Of a DNA stretch of 19,927 bases, positions 6,956 to 13,251 are shown one piece after another (positions within the stretch are counted from its first letter, which is position 1; every line of letters starts with the position of its first letter). The position numbers and the translations under genes are program-made. Source of the stretch: Actinomycetota bacterium (GTDB lineage: Bacteria > Actinomycetota > Acidimicrobiia > Spongiisociales > ZC4RG35); NCBI GenBank assembly GCA_027296205.1, contig JAPUJM010000136.1:1-19927 (forward strand). Direction: 5' to 3'. Under the pieces are notes generated by a model, which was given only the letters and a program-made list of their open reading frames with translations, did not search any database and was not told the origin of the DNA.

Positions 6956-7018
6956 CACTGGAATCCGTCCCAACGGCACGGCATAGTCGCCGGTGAGACA
7001 GGAATAGAGGAGAAAACG

Positions 7019-7471
7019 ATGGAGAACAACGTCACTCTCATAGGCAACCTCGTCGATGACCCGGAACTCCGGTTCACCCCGTCGGGCGTCGCAATGGCCA
7101 AGATCCGGTTGGCGGTCAACCGCCGCTGGCGCGGGCAGGATGGTGAATGGCAGGAAAGCACCAGCTTTTTCACCGGAACCATCTGGCGTGAGCAGGCCGA
7201 GCAGGTAGCCGAGTCGCTGCAGAAGGGGGCACGGGTGATCGTGTCTGGCCGTCTCGAGCAGCGAAGCTGGGAAACCCAGGAGGGCGACAAGCGGTCTGTC
7301 GTGGAGATTCAGATCGACGAGATCGGTCCCTCGCTGCGCTGGGCCACCGCCACCGTCAACAAGACCCAGCGTCAGGGAGGCGACTGGTCAAATGACAAGA
7401 AGACCGACAGCACGCCGGCCCCGGTGCCGGAGGCCCGTGAAGACTTTGGGCCCGACGAAGCACCCTTCTAG
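7019..7471 (+). CDS. ssb: Single-stranded DNA-binding protein
   Basis: Coats ssDNA in replication, recombination and repair. 150 aa: N-terminal OB fold (MENNVTLIGNLVDDPELRFT, FFTGTIWREQAEQVAESLQKG, VIVSGRLEQRSWE), then a polar linker from about residue 105. It ends in the acidic tip DFGPDEAPF that recruits SSB partner proteins. Shine-Dalgarno GAGGAG lies about 6 nt upstream. It follows rpsF after 63 bp in the standard order. Shorter linker than the 160-170 aa I recall for mycobacterial SSB. Confidence 0.97.
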   Translation: MENNVTLIGNLVDDPELRFTPSGVAMAKIRLAVNRRWRGQDGEWQESTSFFTGTIWREQAEQVAESLQKGARVIVSGRLEQRSWETQEGDKRSVVEIQIDEIGPSLRWATATVNKTQRQGGDWSNDKKTDSTPAPVPEAREDFGPDEAPF

Positions 7472-7482
7472 GAGACAATTCA

Positions 7483-7755
7483 ATGCCACGCAAGAACAAG
7501 AGAACCCCGCGGGCAACCCGTGGGGGCCGACGCGAAAACTACCGCCGGGGCAAACCGAAGCCTTGCGCCGTCTGTGCTCAAGGGGGTGCTCTCGACTGGA
7601 AGGACGCCTCGTTCTTGCGCAAGTTCGTTTCGGATCGTGGGAAGATTCGCAGCCGGCGGGTATCGGGTCTCTGCCCGCGTGATCAGCGCCGGGTGGCCAC
7701 GGCCGTCAAGAACGCTCGCGAGATGGCACTGCTCCCCTATGTGGGGACTCGATGA
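7483..7755 (+). CDS. rpsR: 30S ribosomal protein bS18
   Basis: Small-subunit protein that partners S6 on 16S rRNA. 90 aa with the basic N-terminus, CAVC (Cys28/Cys31), the family core DWKDASFLRKFVSDRGKIRS and GLCPRDQRRVATAVKNAREM, ending ALLPY. It keeps three of the four residues of the zinc-binding C+ form: Cys28, Cys31 and Cys64. The usual His, three residues after the third Cys, is Asp67 here. AGGAG lies 7 nt before ATG 7483. The stop overlaps rplI by 4 nt (ATGA). Confidence 0.97.
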   Translation: MPRKNKRTPRATRGGRRENYRRGKPKPCAVCAQGGALDWKDASFLRKFVSDRGKIRSRRVSGLCPRDQRRVATAVKNAREMALLPYVGTR

Positions 7756-8198
7756 AGTTGATACTCATCTCTGACGTGGTGGACCTGGGTAAGCGTGGCG
7801 ACGTGGTCGACGTCGCCGACGGCTTTGCCCGCAACTATCTGTTGCCCCGGAAGCATGCCATCAAGGCCAACCCTGGCGCCCTTGAAGCGGCCGAGAGCAT
7901 CCGGGAGACCCGGCTGGCGGCAGAGCGCAAGGCGAAGAGTCTCGCCGAGGCAATCGCCACCCAGTTGGTGGGAAGTCGGGTGGTTCTCGCCGCCTCGGCG
8001 GGTGATGAGGGCCAGCTGTACGGTTCGGTTGCGGTCGCTGATGTCGTCGAGGGCATCAGACGCTTCACTGGAATCGAGCTGGACAAGAGTCAGGTCGAGA
8101 TGGAGGAGTCGATCAAGGCGATCGGTCTCCACGAGATCCGGATCAAGGTCCACACCGACGTGGAGTTCCCCCTCACCCTCGACATCATCCCCGCCTGA
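7752..8198 (+). CDS. rplI: 50S ribosomal protein bL9
   Basis: Large-subunit protein binding domain V of 23S rRNA. 148 aa: N-terminal domain MKLILISDVVDLGKRGDVVDVADGFARNYLLPR with the conserved Gly/Lys surface, a long connecting helix (about residues 42-75), and the C-terminal domain AGDEGQLYGSVAVADVVE ... IRIKVHTDVEFPLTLDI. Translation is coupled to rpsR through the ATGA overlap. It is the last gene before the repeat-rich gap upstream of dnaB. Confidence 0.97.
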   Translation: MKLILISDVVDLGKRGDVVDVADGFARNYLLPRKHAIKANPGALEAAESIRETRLAAERKAKSLAEAIATQLVGSRVVLAASAGDEGQLYGSVAVADVVEGIRRFTGIELDKSQVEMEESIKAIGLHEIRIKVHTDVEFPLTLDIIPA

Positions 8199-8206
8199 CA
8201 AACCTC

Positions 8207-8335
8207 TTTTCGCGTTCCGGATGCATGGCGGATCGCATTTGATCAATGCGCCGTGGGGAATGAGTCGAGAGTCCGTGTTTTCGCGACTTATCAGAGGTTT
8301 TCGCGAATAGCTGTCAATCTCTTCCACCGCGAAAA
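8207..8335. repeat. Cluster of four TTTTCGCG motifs upstream of dnaB
   Basis: TTTTCGCG occurs at 8207-8214, 8278-8285 and 8298-8305, and inverted (CGCGAAAA) at 8328-8335. Copies two and three lie 20 bp apart within a common 10-mer GTTTTCGCGA; the fourth is centred 30 bp further on. All lie upstream of the candidate dnaB promoter. Copies three and four could also pair as an 8-bp hairpin. This gap (8199-8494) contains no convincing gene. Confidence 0.55.
8234..8250. repeat. Inverted repeat CGCATT/AATGCG in the rplI-dnaB gap
   Basis: CGCATT (8234-8239) and AATGCG (8245-8250) form perfect 6-bp arms around TGATC. It could be an operator or a small hairpin; no U-tract follows, so it is not a convincing terminator. 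Confidence 0.4.
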
Positions 8336-8352
8336 ACAATCAGCGGTTTGAG

Positions 8353-8381
8353 TTGGGTGACCCTTGCCGGTGGTCTATGTT
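8353..8381 (+). promoter_or_regulatory. Candidate dnaB promoter
   Basis: TTGGGT (8353-8358), a 17-bp spacer and TATGTT (8376-8381). A start near 8388 would give a leader of about 107 nt before the dnaB ATG at 8495. Confidence 0.45.
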
Positions 8382-8494
8382 CGGTTGACTTCCCCCGCCG
8401 ATGGCGGTTCCCACTTCCCCGTCCGGCGGGGTCTTGCGCGTCGAGACCCCAGAATCTGTCGGGCCCGTATGGCATATTGTCGAAGAGGACCTGA

Positions 8495-9847
8495 ATGACT
8501 GGAATGACCGAGCAAAAGGAGATACGGCCTGGTTACCGCAATCCTCCGCACTCACGCGAGGCGGAGGAGTCGGTCATTGGAGCCGTACTGCTCTCCGTGG
8601 ATGCGCTCAACGAGGTCATGGATCAGATTCATCCAGAGGACTTCTACGAGCCGGCCCATCAGGCCATCTTCGAGGGCATGCGAGAGCTCTTCGACTCCAA
8701 CCAGGCGATTGATGTGGTCACGGTTGCTGAGGTCCTGCGACGACGTGGTGAATTGGAGAAGGTCGGTGGTGTCCAATATCTGGCGCGTCTGGTCGACATT
8801 GTTCCCTCCACCTCCAATATCTCCTACTACGCGGGAATAGTCGAGGAGCACGCCAAACGACGGGAGTTGATCCGTGCCGGAGCCGCGGTCACCGATGTGG
8901 CGTTCGACATCGACGAGGAGATCGCCATTGTCCTCGACCGAGCCGAGCAGGTCGTCCTCGGTGTCGCCGAGAAGCGCTCTTCGCAGTCTCTTGTCGAAGT
9001 AGGACCGATGCTCAGCGATGTGCTCGAGCAGATCGAGTTGATGGAGCAGAGAGGCAGCGAGCTCACCGGGCTAGCCACCGGTTACGTGGATCTCGACCGG
9101 AAACTCGCCGGCCTCCAACCTGCCAATCTCGTTGTCATCGCATCGAGACCGGGTATGGGAAAGAGTTCGTTGGCCCTGGGTATCGCCATCAATGTGGCGG
9201 CTCTGGACGAATCGGTGGCGATCTTTTCTCTCGAGATGTCGAAGGAGGAGTTGGTCCAGAGGATCCTGTCGTCCGTGGGGAAGGTCGATTCGATGAAGCT
9301 GCGGGCCGGCCAACTGGGTCCCCTCTGGCAAAGGGTGGTTGATGCCGCCGGACGGATGTACAAAGCACCGATCTACATCGATGACTCCCCGGTGGTCACG
9401 GTTACCGACATCCGAGCCAAGTGTCGTCGACTAAAGCGAAAGAAGGGGCTCTCCCTCGTCGTGGTCGACTACCTGCAGTTGATGGAGTCGTCCAGCCGAG
9501 AAAACCGTCAGCAGGAGATTTCGGAAATCACGAGGAACCTCAAGAACCTGGCCAGAGAGCTCGGGGTTCCGATAATTGCATTGTCACAGTTGAACCGGTC
9601 GCTGGAGCAGAGAGAAGACAAACGCCCCCGTCTTTCCGACCTCCGGGAGTCCGGGGCGATTGAGCAGGACGCCGACGTGGTGATGTTCATCTACCGCCAT
9701 GAGTACTACCACCCTGAGGATCAGGAGAAGAGGGGTATCGCCGAAGTGATCATCGCCAAGCACCGCGCCGGTTCGACCGGTCCGGTGGAGATGACATTCC
9801 AACCGGAATTCACCCGGTTCGCCAACCTGGGACGTGACGTCAGCTAA
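8495..9847 (+). CDS. dnaB: Replicative DNA helicase DnaB
   Basis: Hexameric 5'-3' helicase at the replication fork. 450 aa, no intein. N-terminal primase-interacting domain (NPPHSREAEESVIGAVLLS), a linker region, and a RecA-like motor: Walker A SRPGMGKSS (about residues 216-224), IFSLEMSKEELVQRI, Walker B SLVVVDYLQLM (about 319-329), LSQLNRSLEQR and the arginine-finger region DLRESGAIEQDADVV. ATG 8495 has AGAGGA 5-6 nt upstream; a second ATG at 8504 is possible. It sits downstream of rplI as in many bacteria, but separated by a regulatory-looking gap with its own promoter. Confidence 0.97.
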   Translation: MTGMTEQKEIRPGYRNPPHSREAEESVIGAVLLSVDALNEVMDQIHPEDFYEPAHQAIFEGMRELFDSNQAIDVVTVAEVLRRRGELEKVGGVQYLARLVDIVPSTSNISYYAGIVEEHAKRRELIRAGAAVTDVAFDIDEEIAIVLDRAEQVVLGVAEKRSSQSLVEVGPMLSDVLEQIELMEQRGSELTGLATGYVDLDRKLAGLQPANLVVIASRPGMGKSSLALGIAINVAALDESVAIFSLEMSKEELVQRILSSVGKVDSMKLRAGQLGPLWQRVVDAAGRMYKAPIYIDDSPVVTVTDIRAKCRRLKRKKGLSLVVVDYLQLMESSSRENRQQEISEITRNLKNLARELGVPIIALSQLNRSLEQREDKRPRLSDLRESGAIEQDADVVMFIYRHEYYHPEDQEKRGIAEVIIAKHRAGSTGPVEMTFQPEFTRFANLGRDVS

Positions 9848-9853
9848 CACCCC

Positions 9854-9882
9854 TTGACGTGACTAAGGATGTTAGTTAGAGT
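9854..9882 (+). promoter_or_regulatory. Promoter of the SRPBCC-TetR operon
   Basis: TTGACG (9854-9859), 17-bp spacer, TAGAGT (9877-9882). The predicted start is near 9889, leaving a leader of about 37 nt with AAGGAG at 9912-9917. The spacer and -10 are fully covered by the palindromic operator. Confidence 0.65.
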
Positions 9883-9900
9883 AACTAATACCATTAGTCA
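9860..9900. promoter_or_regulatory. 41-bp nested double palindrome, probable TetR operator
   Basis: Four half-sites are symmetric about base 9880: TGACTAA (9860-9866), TTAGTTA (9872-9878), TAACTAA (9882-9888) and TTAGTCA (9894-9900). The outer pair and the inner pair are each perfect 7-bp inverted repeats. Read the other way, they are two adjacent 19-bp sites of form TNACTAA-N5-TTAGTNA, separated by GAG. It covers the promoter spacer, the -10 and the start site of the operon that encodes a TetR protein. Binding by that protein is inference. Confidence 0.75.
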
Positions 9901-9925
9901 TACATCTCAACAAGGAGAAAACACC

Positions 9926-10771
9926 ATGACTTCCACTGATCGATCAGATTCGCTGGTTAGGGCTTCGCTTTTCGCCAACGCCGTTTTCAGCATGGTCTCG
10001 GGTGTGATCGCAATTGCCTTTGCTTCCCGACTTGCCGGGTTGATGGGTGTCGCTCCCGTCGTTCTCACCGTCGTCGGGGTCGGGGTGGCCGGTTTCGGCC
10101 TGGCCATTCTCCGGAGCGCACGACGGGAGACGGTCGACCTTGGTCTGGCTCGTCTCACGGTCATTCTCGACATCGGGTGGGTCGTCACCGGTGCGGTCCT
10201 GCTCGTCGGCTTCCCGGAACTGATGTCCCCAGGCGGTAGGTGGTTGCTCGCGGCCGTCTCCGCTGTGGTTGGTGTCTTCGCCGTGCTGCAGGGGCTCGGC
10301 ATCCGAAGGGCAGGCGGTGTCCCGCCAAAGCGTCTCGTCACCGAAATAGAGATCAACGCGAGTCCGGACAGCGTGTGGGAGGTGCTAACCGACCTTCCCG
10401 GGTATCAACAGTGGAACCCGTTCGTCGTGGCCGGATCGGGTCAGGTGGCTGTCGGTGAGCAACTCGAGGTCCGCATGATGCAAGCGGAAGGTAGCGAGAC
10501 GACGTTCAAGCCGATCGTGACCGAGGCCACCTCTCCGAGAACCTTCGAGTGGTTGGGGAGTCTCGGTATACCCGGGTTGTTCGCGGGTCGTCATCGGTTT
10601 GACCTCATGTCCACCGAGACCGGGACGCGACTTGTCCACGCCGAGGAGTTCACCGGGTTACTGGTCCCAGTGTTGGCGAAAACCCTCGACAAGAAGACCA
10701 GAGCCGGGTTCGAGGCCATGAATGTGGCCATGAAGGAGCGGATTGAAGAGACAGCGCCTCGGATGGTCTGA
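9926..10771 (+). CDS. Four-TM domain fused to SRPBCC (START-like) domain
   Basis: A 281-residue fusion of unknown ligand. Residues about 10-125 hold four hydrophobic helices (ANAVFSMVSGVIAIAFASRL, VVLTVVGVGVAGFGLAIL, IGWVVTGAVLLVGFP, WLLAAVSAVVGVFAVLQGLG), typical of a small actinobacterial four-TM family. Residues about 135-275 form an SRPBCC fold: the opening EIEINASPDSVWEVLTDLPG, the YQQWNPFV motif and FDLMSTETGTRLVHAEEFTG, with a C-terminal helix. SRPBCC domains bind hydrophobic ligands; here the pocket would be tethered to the membrane. ATG 9926 is set by AAGGAG 8 nt upstream; the upstream ATG at 9869 lies inside the promoter/operator. Its stop overlaps the tetR ATG by 1 nt, so the regulator is co-expressed. 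Confidence 0.85.
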   Translation: MTSTDRSDSLVRASLFANAVFSMVSGVIAIAFASRLAGLMGVAPVVLTVVGVGVAGFGLAILRSARRETVDLGLARLTVILDIGWVVTGAVLLVGFPELMSPGGRWLLAAVSAVVGVFAVLQGLGIRRAGGVPPKRLVTEIEINASPDSVWEVLTDLPGYQQWNPFVVAGSGQVAVGEQLEVRMMQAEGSETTFKPIVTEATSPRTFEWLGSLGIPGLFAGRHRFDLMSTETGTRLVHAEEFTGLLVPVLAKTLDKKTRAGFEAMNVAMKERIEETAPRMV

Positions 10772-11352
10772 TGGGTCGCAAAGCGGGTATCACTCTCGAA
10801 GACGTCGTGGAGGCGGCAGCGGCCATTGCGGATCGTGATGGCCTCGAGGCCGCCACCCTCACCGCGGTCGCTGGTGAGCTCGGCATTAAGACGCCCTCTC
10901 TCTACAACCACCTCAGAGGTCTCTCCGGATTGCGACGACTCCTGGCGATTCACGGCTCACAACTGCTCCTGAAGACGTTCGAAGAGGCGATCGGTGATCT
11001 CGAGGGCGCCGAGGCTCTCCGCTCCGTGGCCCGAGCCGATCGGCATTTCGCCCGTGACCACCGAGGTCTCTACGACTCCTTCCTACCGGCTCCCAAGCCC
11101 GACGAAGACACTGAACTGTATGAGGCTATGGCCGAGCCGGTGTTTCTGATCGCCCATGTCCTGCTGGACATGGGGATTCCCCAGAGTGAGGCGATTCATC
11201 TGATCCGAGCTCTGCGGGCGCTGTTGCACGGATTCCTCGACCTCGAGGCGAAGGAAGGTTTCGGAATGCCGGTTGGGATCGATGCGAGCTTCGATGCCTC
11301 TGTCGAATTGATCATCGGAGGCATCGAAGCGGCCGCGGCGAACTCCGAATAG
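10771..11352 (+). CDS. TetR-family transcriptional regulator (WHG-type C-terminal domain)
   Basis: 193 aa. The N-terminal helix-turn-helix is clear: ITLEDVVEAAAAIADRDGLE, then LTAVAGELGIKTPSLYNHLR (about residues 29-48) as the recognition unit. The ligand-binding region ends in ALRALLHGFLDLEAKEGFGM and SFDASVELIIGGIE, matching the WHG-type C-terminal domain of many actinobacterial TetR proteins. Cognate ligand unknown. It overlaps the upstream stop (TGATG). The palindromic operator over the operon promoter suggests it represses its own operon and is released by a ligand, possibly one also bound by the SRPBCC partner; both points are inference. Confidence 0.92.
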   Translation: MGRKAGITLEDVVEAAAAIADRDGLEAATLTAVAGELGIKTPSLYNHLRGLSGLRRLLAIHGSQLLLKTFEEAIGDLEGAEALRSVARADRHFARDHRGLYDSFLPAPKPDEDTELYEAMAEPVFLIAHVLLDMGIPQSEAIHLIRALRALLHGFLDLEAKEGFGMPVGIDASFDASVELIIGGIEAAAANSE

Positions 11353-11356
11353 ACGG

Positions 11357-11378
11357 GCGGCAGCCAAATTGATGCCGC
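11357..11378. terminator. Hairpin between convergent tetR and dcd
   Basis: GCGGCA (11357-11362) and TGCCGC (11373-11378) form a perfect 6-bp stem with a 10-nt loop, exactly filling the 26 bp between the tetR and dcd stops. No U-tract on either side. A bidirectional, actinobacterial-style terminator is plausible. Confidence 0.45.
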
Positions 11379-11954
11379 TCACTTCTCCGGGGACTTGAAG
11401 TCTCGATGTGAGCGGCTCGCGGTCGGCCCCGATTGGCCTTGATACTTGGATCCGAGTTCCGGGGACCCATAGGGGAACTCCGCAGCCGTGGTCATCTGAT
11501 AGAAGCTGATTTGCCCGATCTTCATCCCGGGATGGATGGCAATGGGAAGTGTGGCGACGTTGGACAACTCCAGGGTGATGTGTCCCTCGAACCCGGGGTC
11601 GACGAATCCAGCCGTGGAGTGAATGAGCAGCCCGAGCCTTCCCAAGGAGGACTTGCCTTCGAGCCTTGCCACGACGTCGTCGCCCAGCTTGACCCGTTCA
11701 AGAGTCGATCCGAGCACGAACTCGCCCGGATGCAACATGAACGGCTCGTCCTCGCCCATTTCGACGAGCTGCGTCAGGTCATCTTGAGGTGATCGAGGGT
11801 CGATCTCGGAGTAGCGATGATTGACGAATACGCGGAACCGATCCCCAACCCGGAGGTCGATCGAGGATGGCTGCACGAACGCAGGCTCGTAGGGATCGAC
11901 GATTATCGAACCGCTCTCGATGGCCTCGCGGATGGATCGGTCGGAGAAGATCAT
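11379..11954 (-). CDS. dcd: dCTP deaminase (probably bifunctional, dUMP-forming)
   Basis: Deaminates dCTP; the close mycobacterial homologue also hydrolyses the product to dUMP, feeding thymidylate synthesis. 191 aa with QPSSIDLRVGDRFRVF, LHPGEFVLGSTLE, the active-site stretch GKSSLGRLGLLIHSTAGFVD (Ser102, Ser103, Arg106) and GHITLELSNV (catalytic Glu129), ending YQGQSGPTASRS. The resemblance to the M. tuberculosis enzyme, as I recall it, extends over the whole length, so the bifunctional activity is likely. The start ATG at 11954 matches the family N-terminus but lies only 2 nt after the tRNA-Gly 3' end, leaving no Shine-Dalgarno outside the tRNA. Confidence 0.95.
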   Translation of the reverse strand: MIFSDRSIREAIESGSIIVDPYEPAFVQPSSIDLRVGDRFRVFVNHRYSEIDPRSPQDDLTQLVEMGEDEPFMLHPGEFVLGSTLERVKLGDDVVARLEGKSSLGRLGLLIHSTAGFVDPGFEGHITLELSNVATLPIAIHPGMKIGQISFYQMTTAAEFPYGSPELGSKYQGQSGPTASRSHRDFKSPEK

Positions 11955-11956
11955 CG

Positions 11957-12027
11957 AGCGGGTGACGGGAATCGGACCCGCGTCCCGAGCTTGGGAAGCT
12001 CGTGTTCTACCATTGAACTACACCCGC
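11957..12027 (-). tRNA. tRNA-Gly (anticodon CCC)
   Basis: 71-nt cloverleaf on the minus strand. Acceptor GCGGGTG pairs with CACCCGC (7 bp). D arm GTTC/GAAC with loop AATGGTA. Anticodon arm CGAGC/GCTCG with loop TTCCCAA, anticodon CCC, reading GGG. Variable region GGAC. T stem GCGGG/CCCGT with one G-U pair. Discriminator T, no encoded CCA. The T loop is TCCGATT, so position 55 is C instead of the near-universal U. It is followed after 2 nt by the dcd start codon on the same strand. Confidence 0.95.
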
Positions 12028-12155
12028 GGCACCTTCCAGGGTAGCCCACACTCCACTCCGGTTATCTGGTCAAACCACCGTTGGCCGATGATGGGTTTCT
12101 GGTTTGGATCAAGTAGGTTCTCGTCGGCTTCGACCCTCCACGAAACGAGAGACCC

Positions 12156-12947
12156 ATGAAAACGCACCGCCCCACCTGGCTGTTGGCCACCGTTCTGTTC
12201 GCTCTTTCCTTGGCAGCATGCGACGCAATAGACCTCCCTGTGGAATCGACTGATGCCCCGCCGGCAACCGAAGCGCCGGAGACGACAGAAGCGCCGGAGA
12301 CGACAGAAGCGCCCGAGACGACAGAAGCCCCTCCGGGTGACGGGGCCCCACCGGCGACCGAGGTTCCCGGTGAGAGCGAAGACGACACGAACTGGGCGCT
12401 GATCATCGGGCTGTTCCTCCTGGCGTTCCTGCTGGTCGGCTTGGTCATCGGGCGTTCCCGGAAGGGGGCAGCCGTTCCGGTTCCCGTCTCTGGGGAGAAG
12501 ACCTTCAAGGACTACATCCGTGATGGTTATAGCGAGGCTCGGTGGCTGTTCGATGGACTTACCGACGAGTTGGCGATCTGGCGCGGAAACGCCCTCTACG
12601 ACAGCCGCACCGAAGCAGACGACTCGGCTGGAACGGCAATGTTGGCGACGTGGTCGCAACTGGACCAGCGAATGAATCAGGCCACAGATCGGCTGTATCG
12701 CGCCGAGGCGGCTGCACCCGACCAGAACACGGCTCAGACGGTGCGTGCCACGATCTCAGCTCTCGGGGAGACACGAGCAGCGGTCGATGCACGTGCCGAG
12801 GCGAGGTTCAACACCAGGCAGACGGAGACGACCGACCAGATGGCTTTGGCCGAGGCCGGCGAACGGGAGCGGCTCTCGTCGACGAATCTGGGCGAGACGC
12901 GTCAGCGGCACAACGACGCGTTGCTCGCTCTCAGCGCAGTCATCTAG
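12156..12947 (+). CDS. Lipid-anchored single-TM protein with TEAP-type repeats, unknown function
   Basis: No named family recognised. 263 aa: a signal peptide ending in a good lipobox (LSLAAC, Cys at residue 22), then a Thr/Glu/Pro-rich linker (about residues 30-75) built on six-residue ETTEAP repeats. A TM helix follows at about 84-103 (WALIIGLFLLAFLLVGLVIG), then a basic RSRK stop and about 155 residues of Ala/Gln/Glu-rich, mostly helical sequence (DGYSEARWLFDGLTDELAIW; repeated Ala-Glu-Arg runs). The predicted layout is lipid-tethered N-terminus and repeats outside, helical domain inside. Shine-Dalgarno is weak (GAGAG before ATG 12156). It stands alone between tRNA-Gly and thrB. Confidence 0.8.
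   Translation: MKTHRPTWLLATVLFALSLAACDAIDLPVESTDAPPATEAPETTEAPETTEAPETTEAPPGDGAPPATEVPGESEDDTNWALIIGLFLLAFLLVGLVIGRSRKGAAVPVPVSGEKTFKDYIRDGYSEARWLFDGLTDELAIWRGNALYDSRTEADDSAGTAMLATWSQLDQRMNQATDRLYRAEAAAPDQNTAQTVRATISALGETRAAVDARAEARFNTRQTETTDQMALAEAGERERLSSTNLGETRQRHNDALLALSAVI
12270..12323 (+). repeat. Three 18-bp tandem repeats within the lipoprotein gene
   Basis: Units at 12270-12287, 12288-12305 and 12306-12323. The first two are identical; the third differs at one base (GCCGG to GCCCG). A partial fourth unit begins at 12324. Each encodes a six-residue EAPETT step, so copy-number change keeps the frame. Confidence 0.9.
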
Positions 12948-12999
12948 CCGCCTCACTCATCGAATCTCGGCTCGAGTTCGCCATGCCCCTGTTGTAGGT

Positions 13000-13218
13000 C
13001 TAGGTGAAGAGGGTGACCGCACCCCAAACGGTCAACACCAGTCCGACGAGTGACAGGAACACGACTCGCCCCGGCCGATACTGGGCCTCTTCAACGCCTC
13101 CGGGTGTCTTGCCTTGACGGTGCTTCCGCCAGGCAAGTCCGTTGCCGATCAGCAGGGCCAGACCGAGTCCGAGGATCAACTCGGGCAGAAGGTTCTCGAA
13201 GTCCAGCAGGTCTCCCAC
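13000..13218 (-). CDS. Small two-TM membrane protein, unknown
   Basis: 72 residues with two TM helices: LPELILGLGLALLIGNGLAW (about residues 10-29) and VVFLSLVGLVLTVWGAVTLF (near the C-terminus), joined by a basic linker (RKHRQGKTPGGVEEAQYRPG). The fold is a short helical hairpin; I recognise no family. GTG 13218 is preferred because TACCGT (13226-13231, minus strand) lies 7 nt upstream. GTG 13227 falls inside that box, and the longer frame to 13386 is antisense to thrB. Divergent from thrB. Confidence 0.65.
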   Translation of the reverse strand: MGDLLDFENLLPELILGLGLALLIGNGLAWRKHRQGKTPGGVEEAQYRPGRVVFLSLVGLVLTVWGAVTLFT

Positions 13219-13225
13219 GGTTGGC

Positions 13226-13231
13226 ACGGTA
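13226..13231 (-). promoter_or_regulatory. Candidate -10 box for the small membrane protein (leaderless)
   Basis: TACCGT on the minus strand, 7 nt before GTG 13218. It is back to back with the thrB box at 13240-13245. Confidence 0.4.
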
Positions 13232-13239
13232 ACGCCCGA

Positions 13240-13245
13240 TAGGCT
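13240..13245 (+). promoter_or_regulatory. Candidate -10 box for thrB (leaderless)
   Basis: TAGGCT, 6 nt before the GTG at 13252; no Shine-Dalgarno. No good -35 at standard spacing. Confidence 0.45.
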
Positions 13246-13251
13246 CGTTGC

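Noticed and set aside
8221..8310. 29-codon frame starting ATG 8221 in the rplI-dnaB gap
   Set aside because: No ribosome-binding site or homology, and it runs across the repeat cluster; chance frame.
8495..9847. Intein in dnaB
   Set aside because: 450 aa and continuous motifs; no insertion at the Walker A or other common intein sites.
9869..9925. Upstream ATG 9869 for the SRPBCC protein
   Set aside because: It lies upstream of the predicted start of transcription and inside the operator; ATG 9926 has a clear Shine-Dalgarno.
12270..12323. Tandem repeats as a possible CRISPR
   Set aside because: 18-bp units without spacers, in frame with the lipoprotein's ETTEAP linker.
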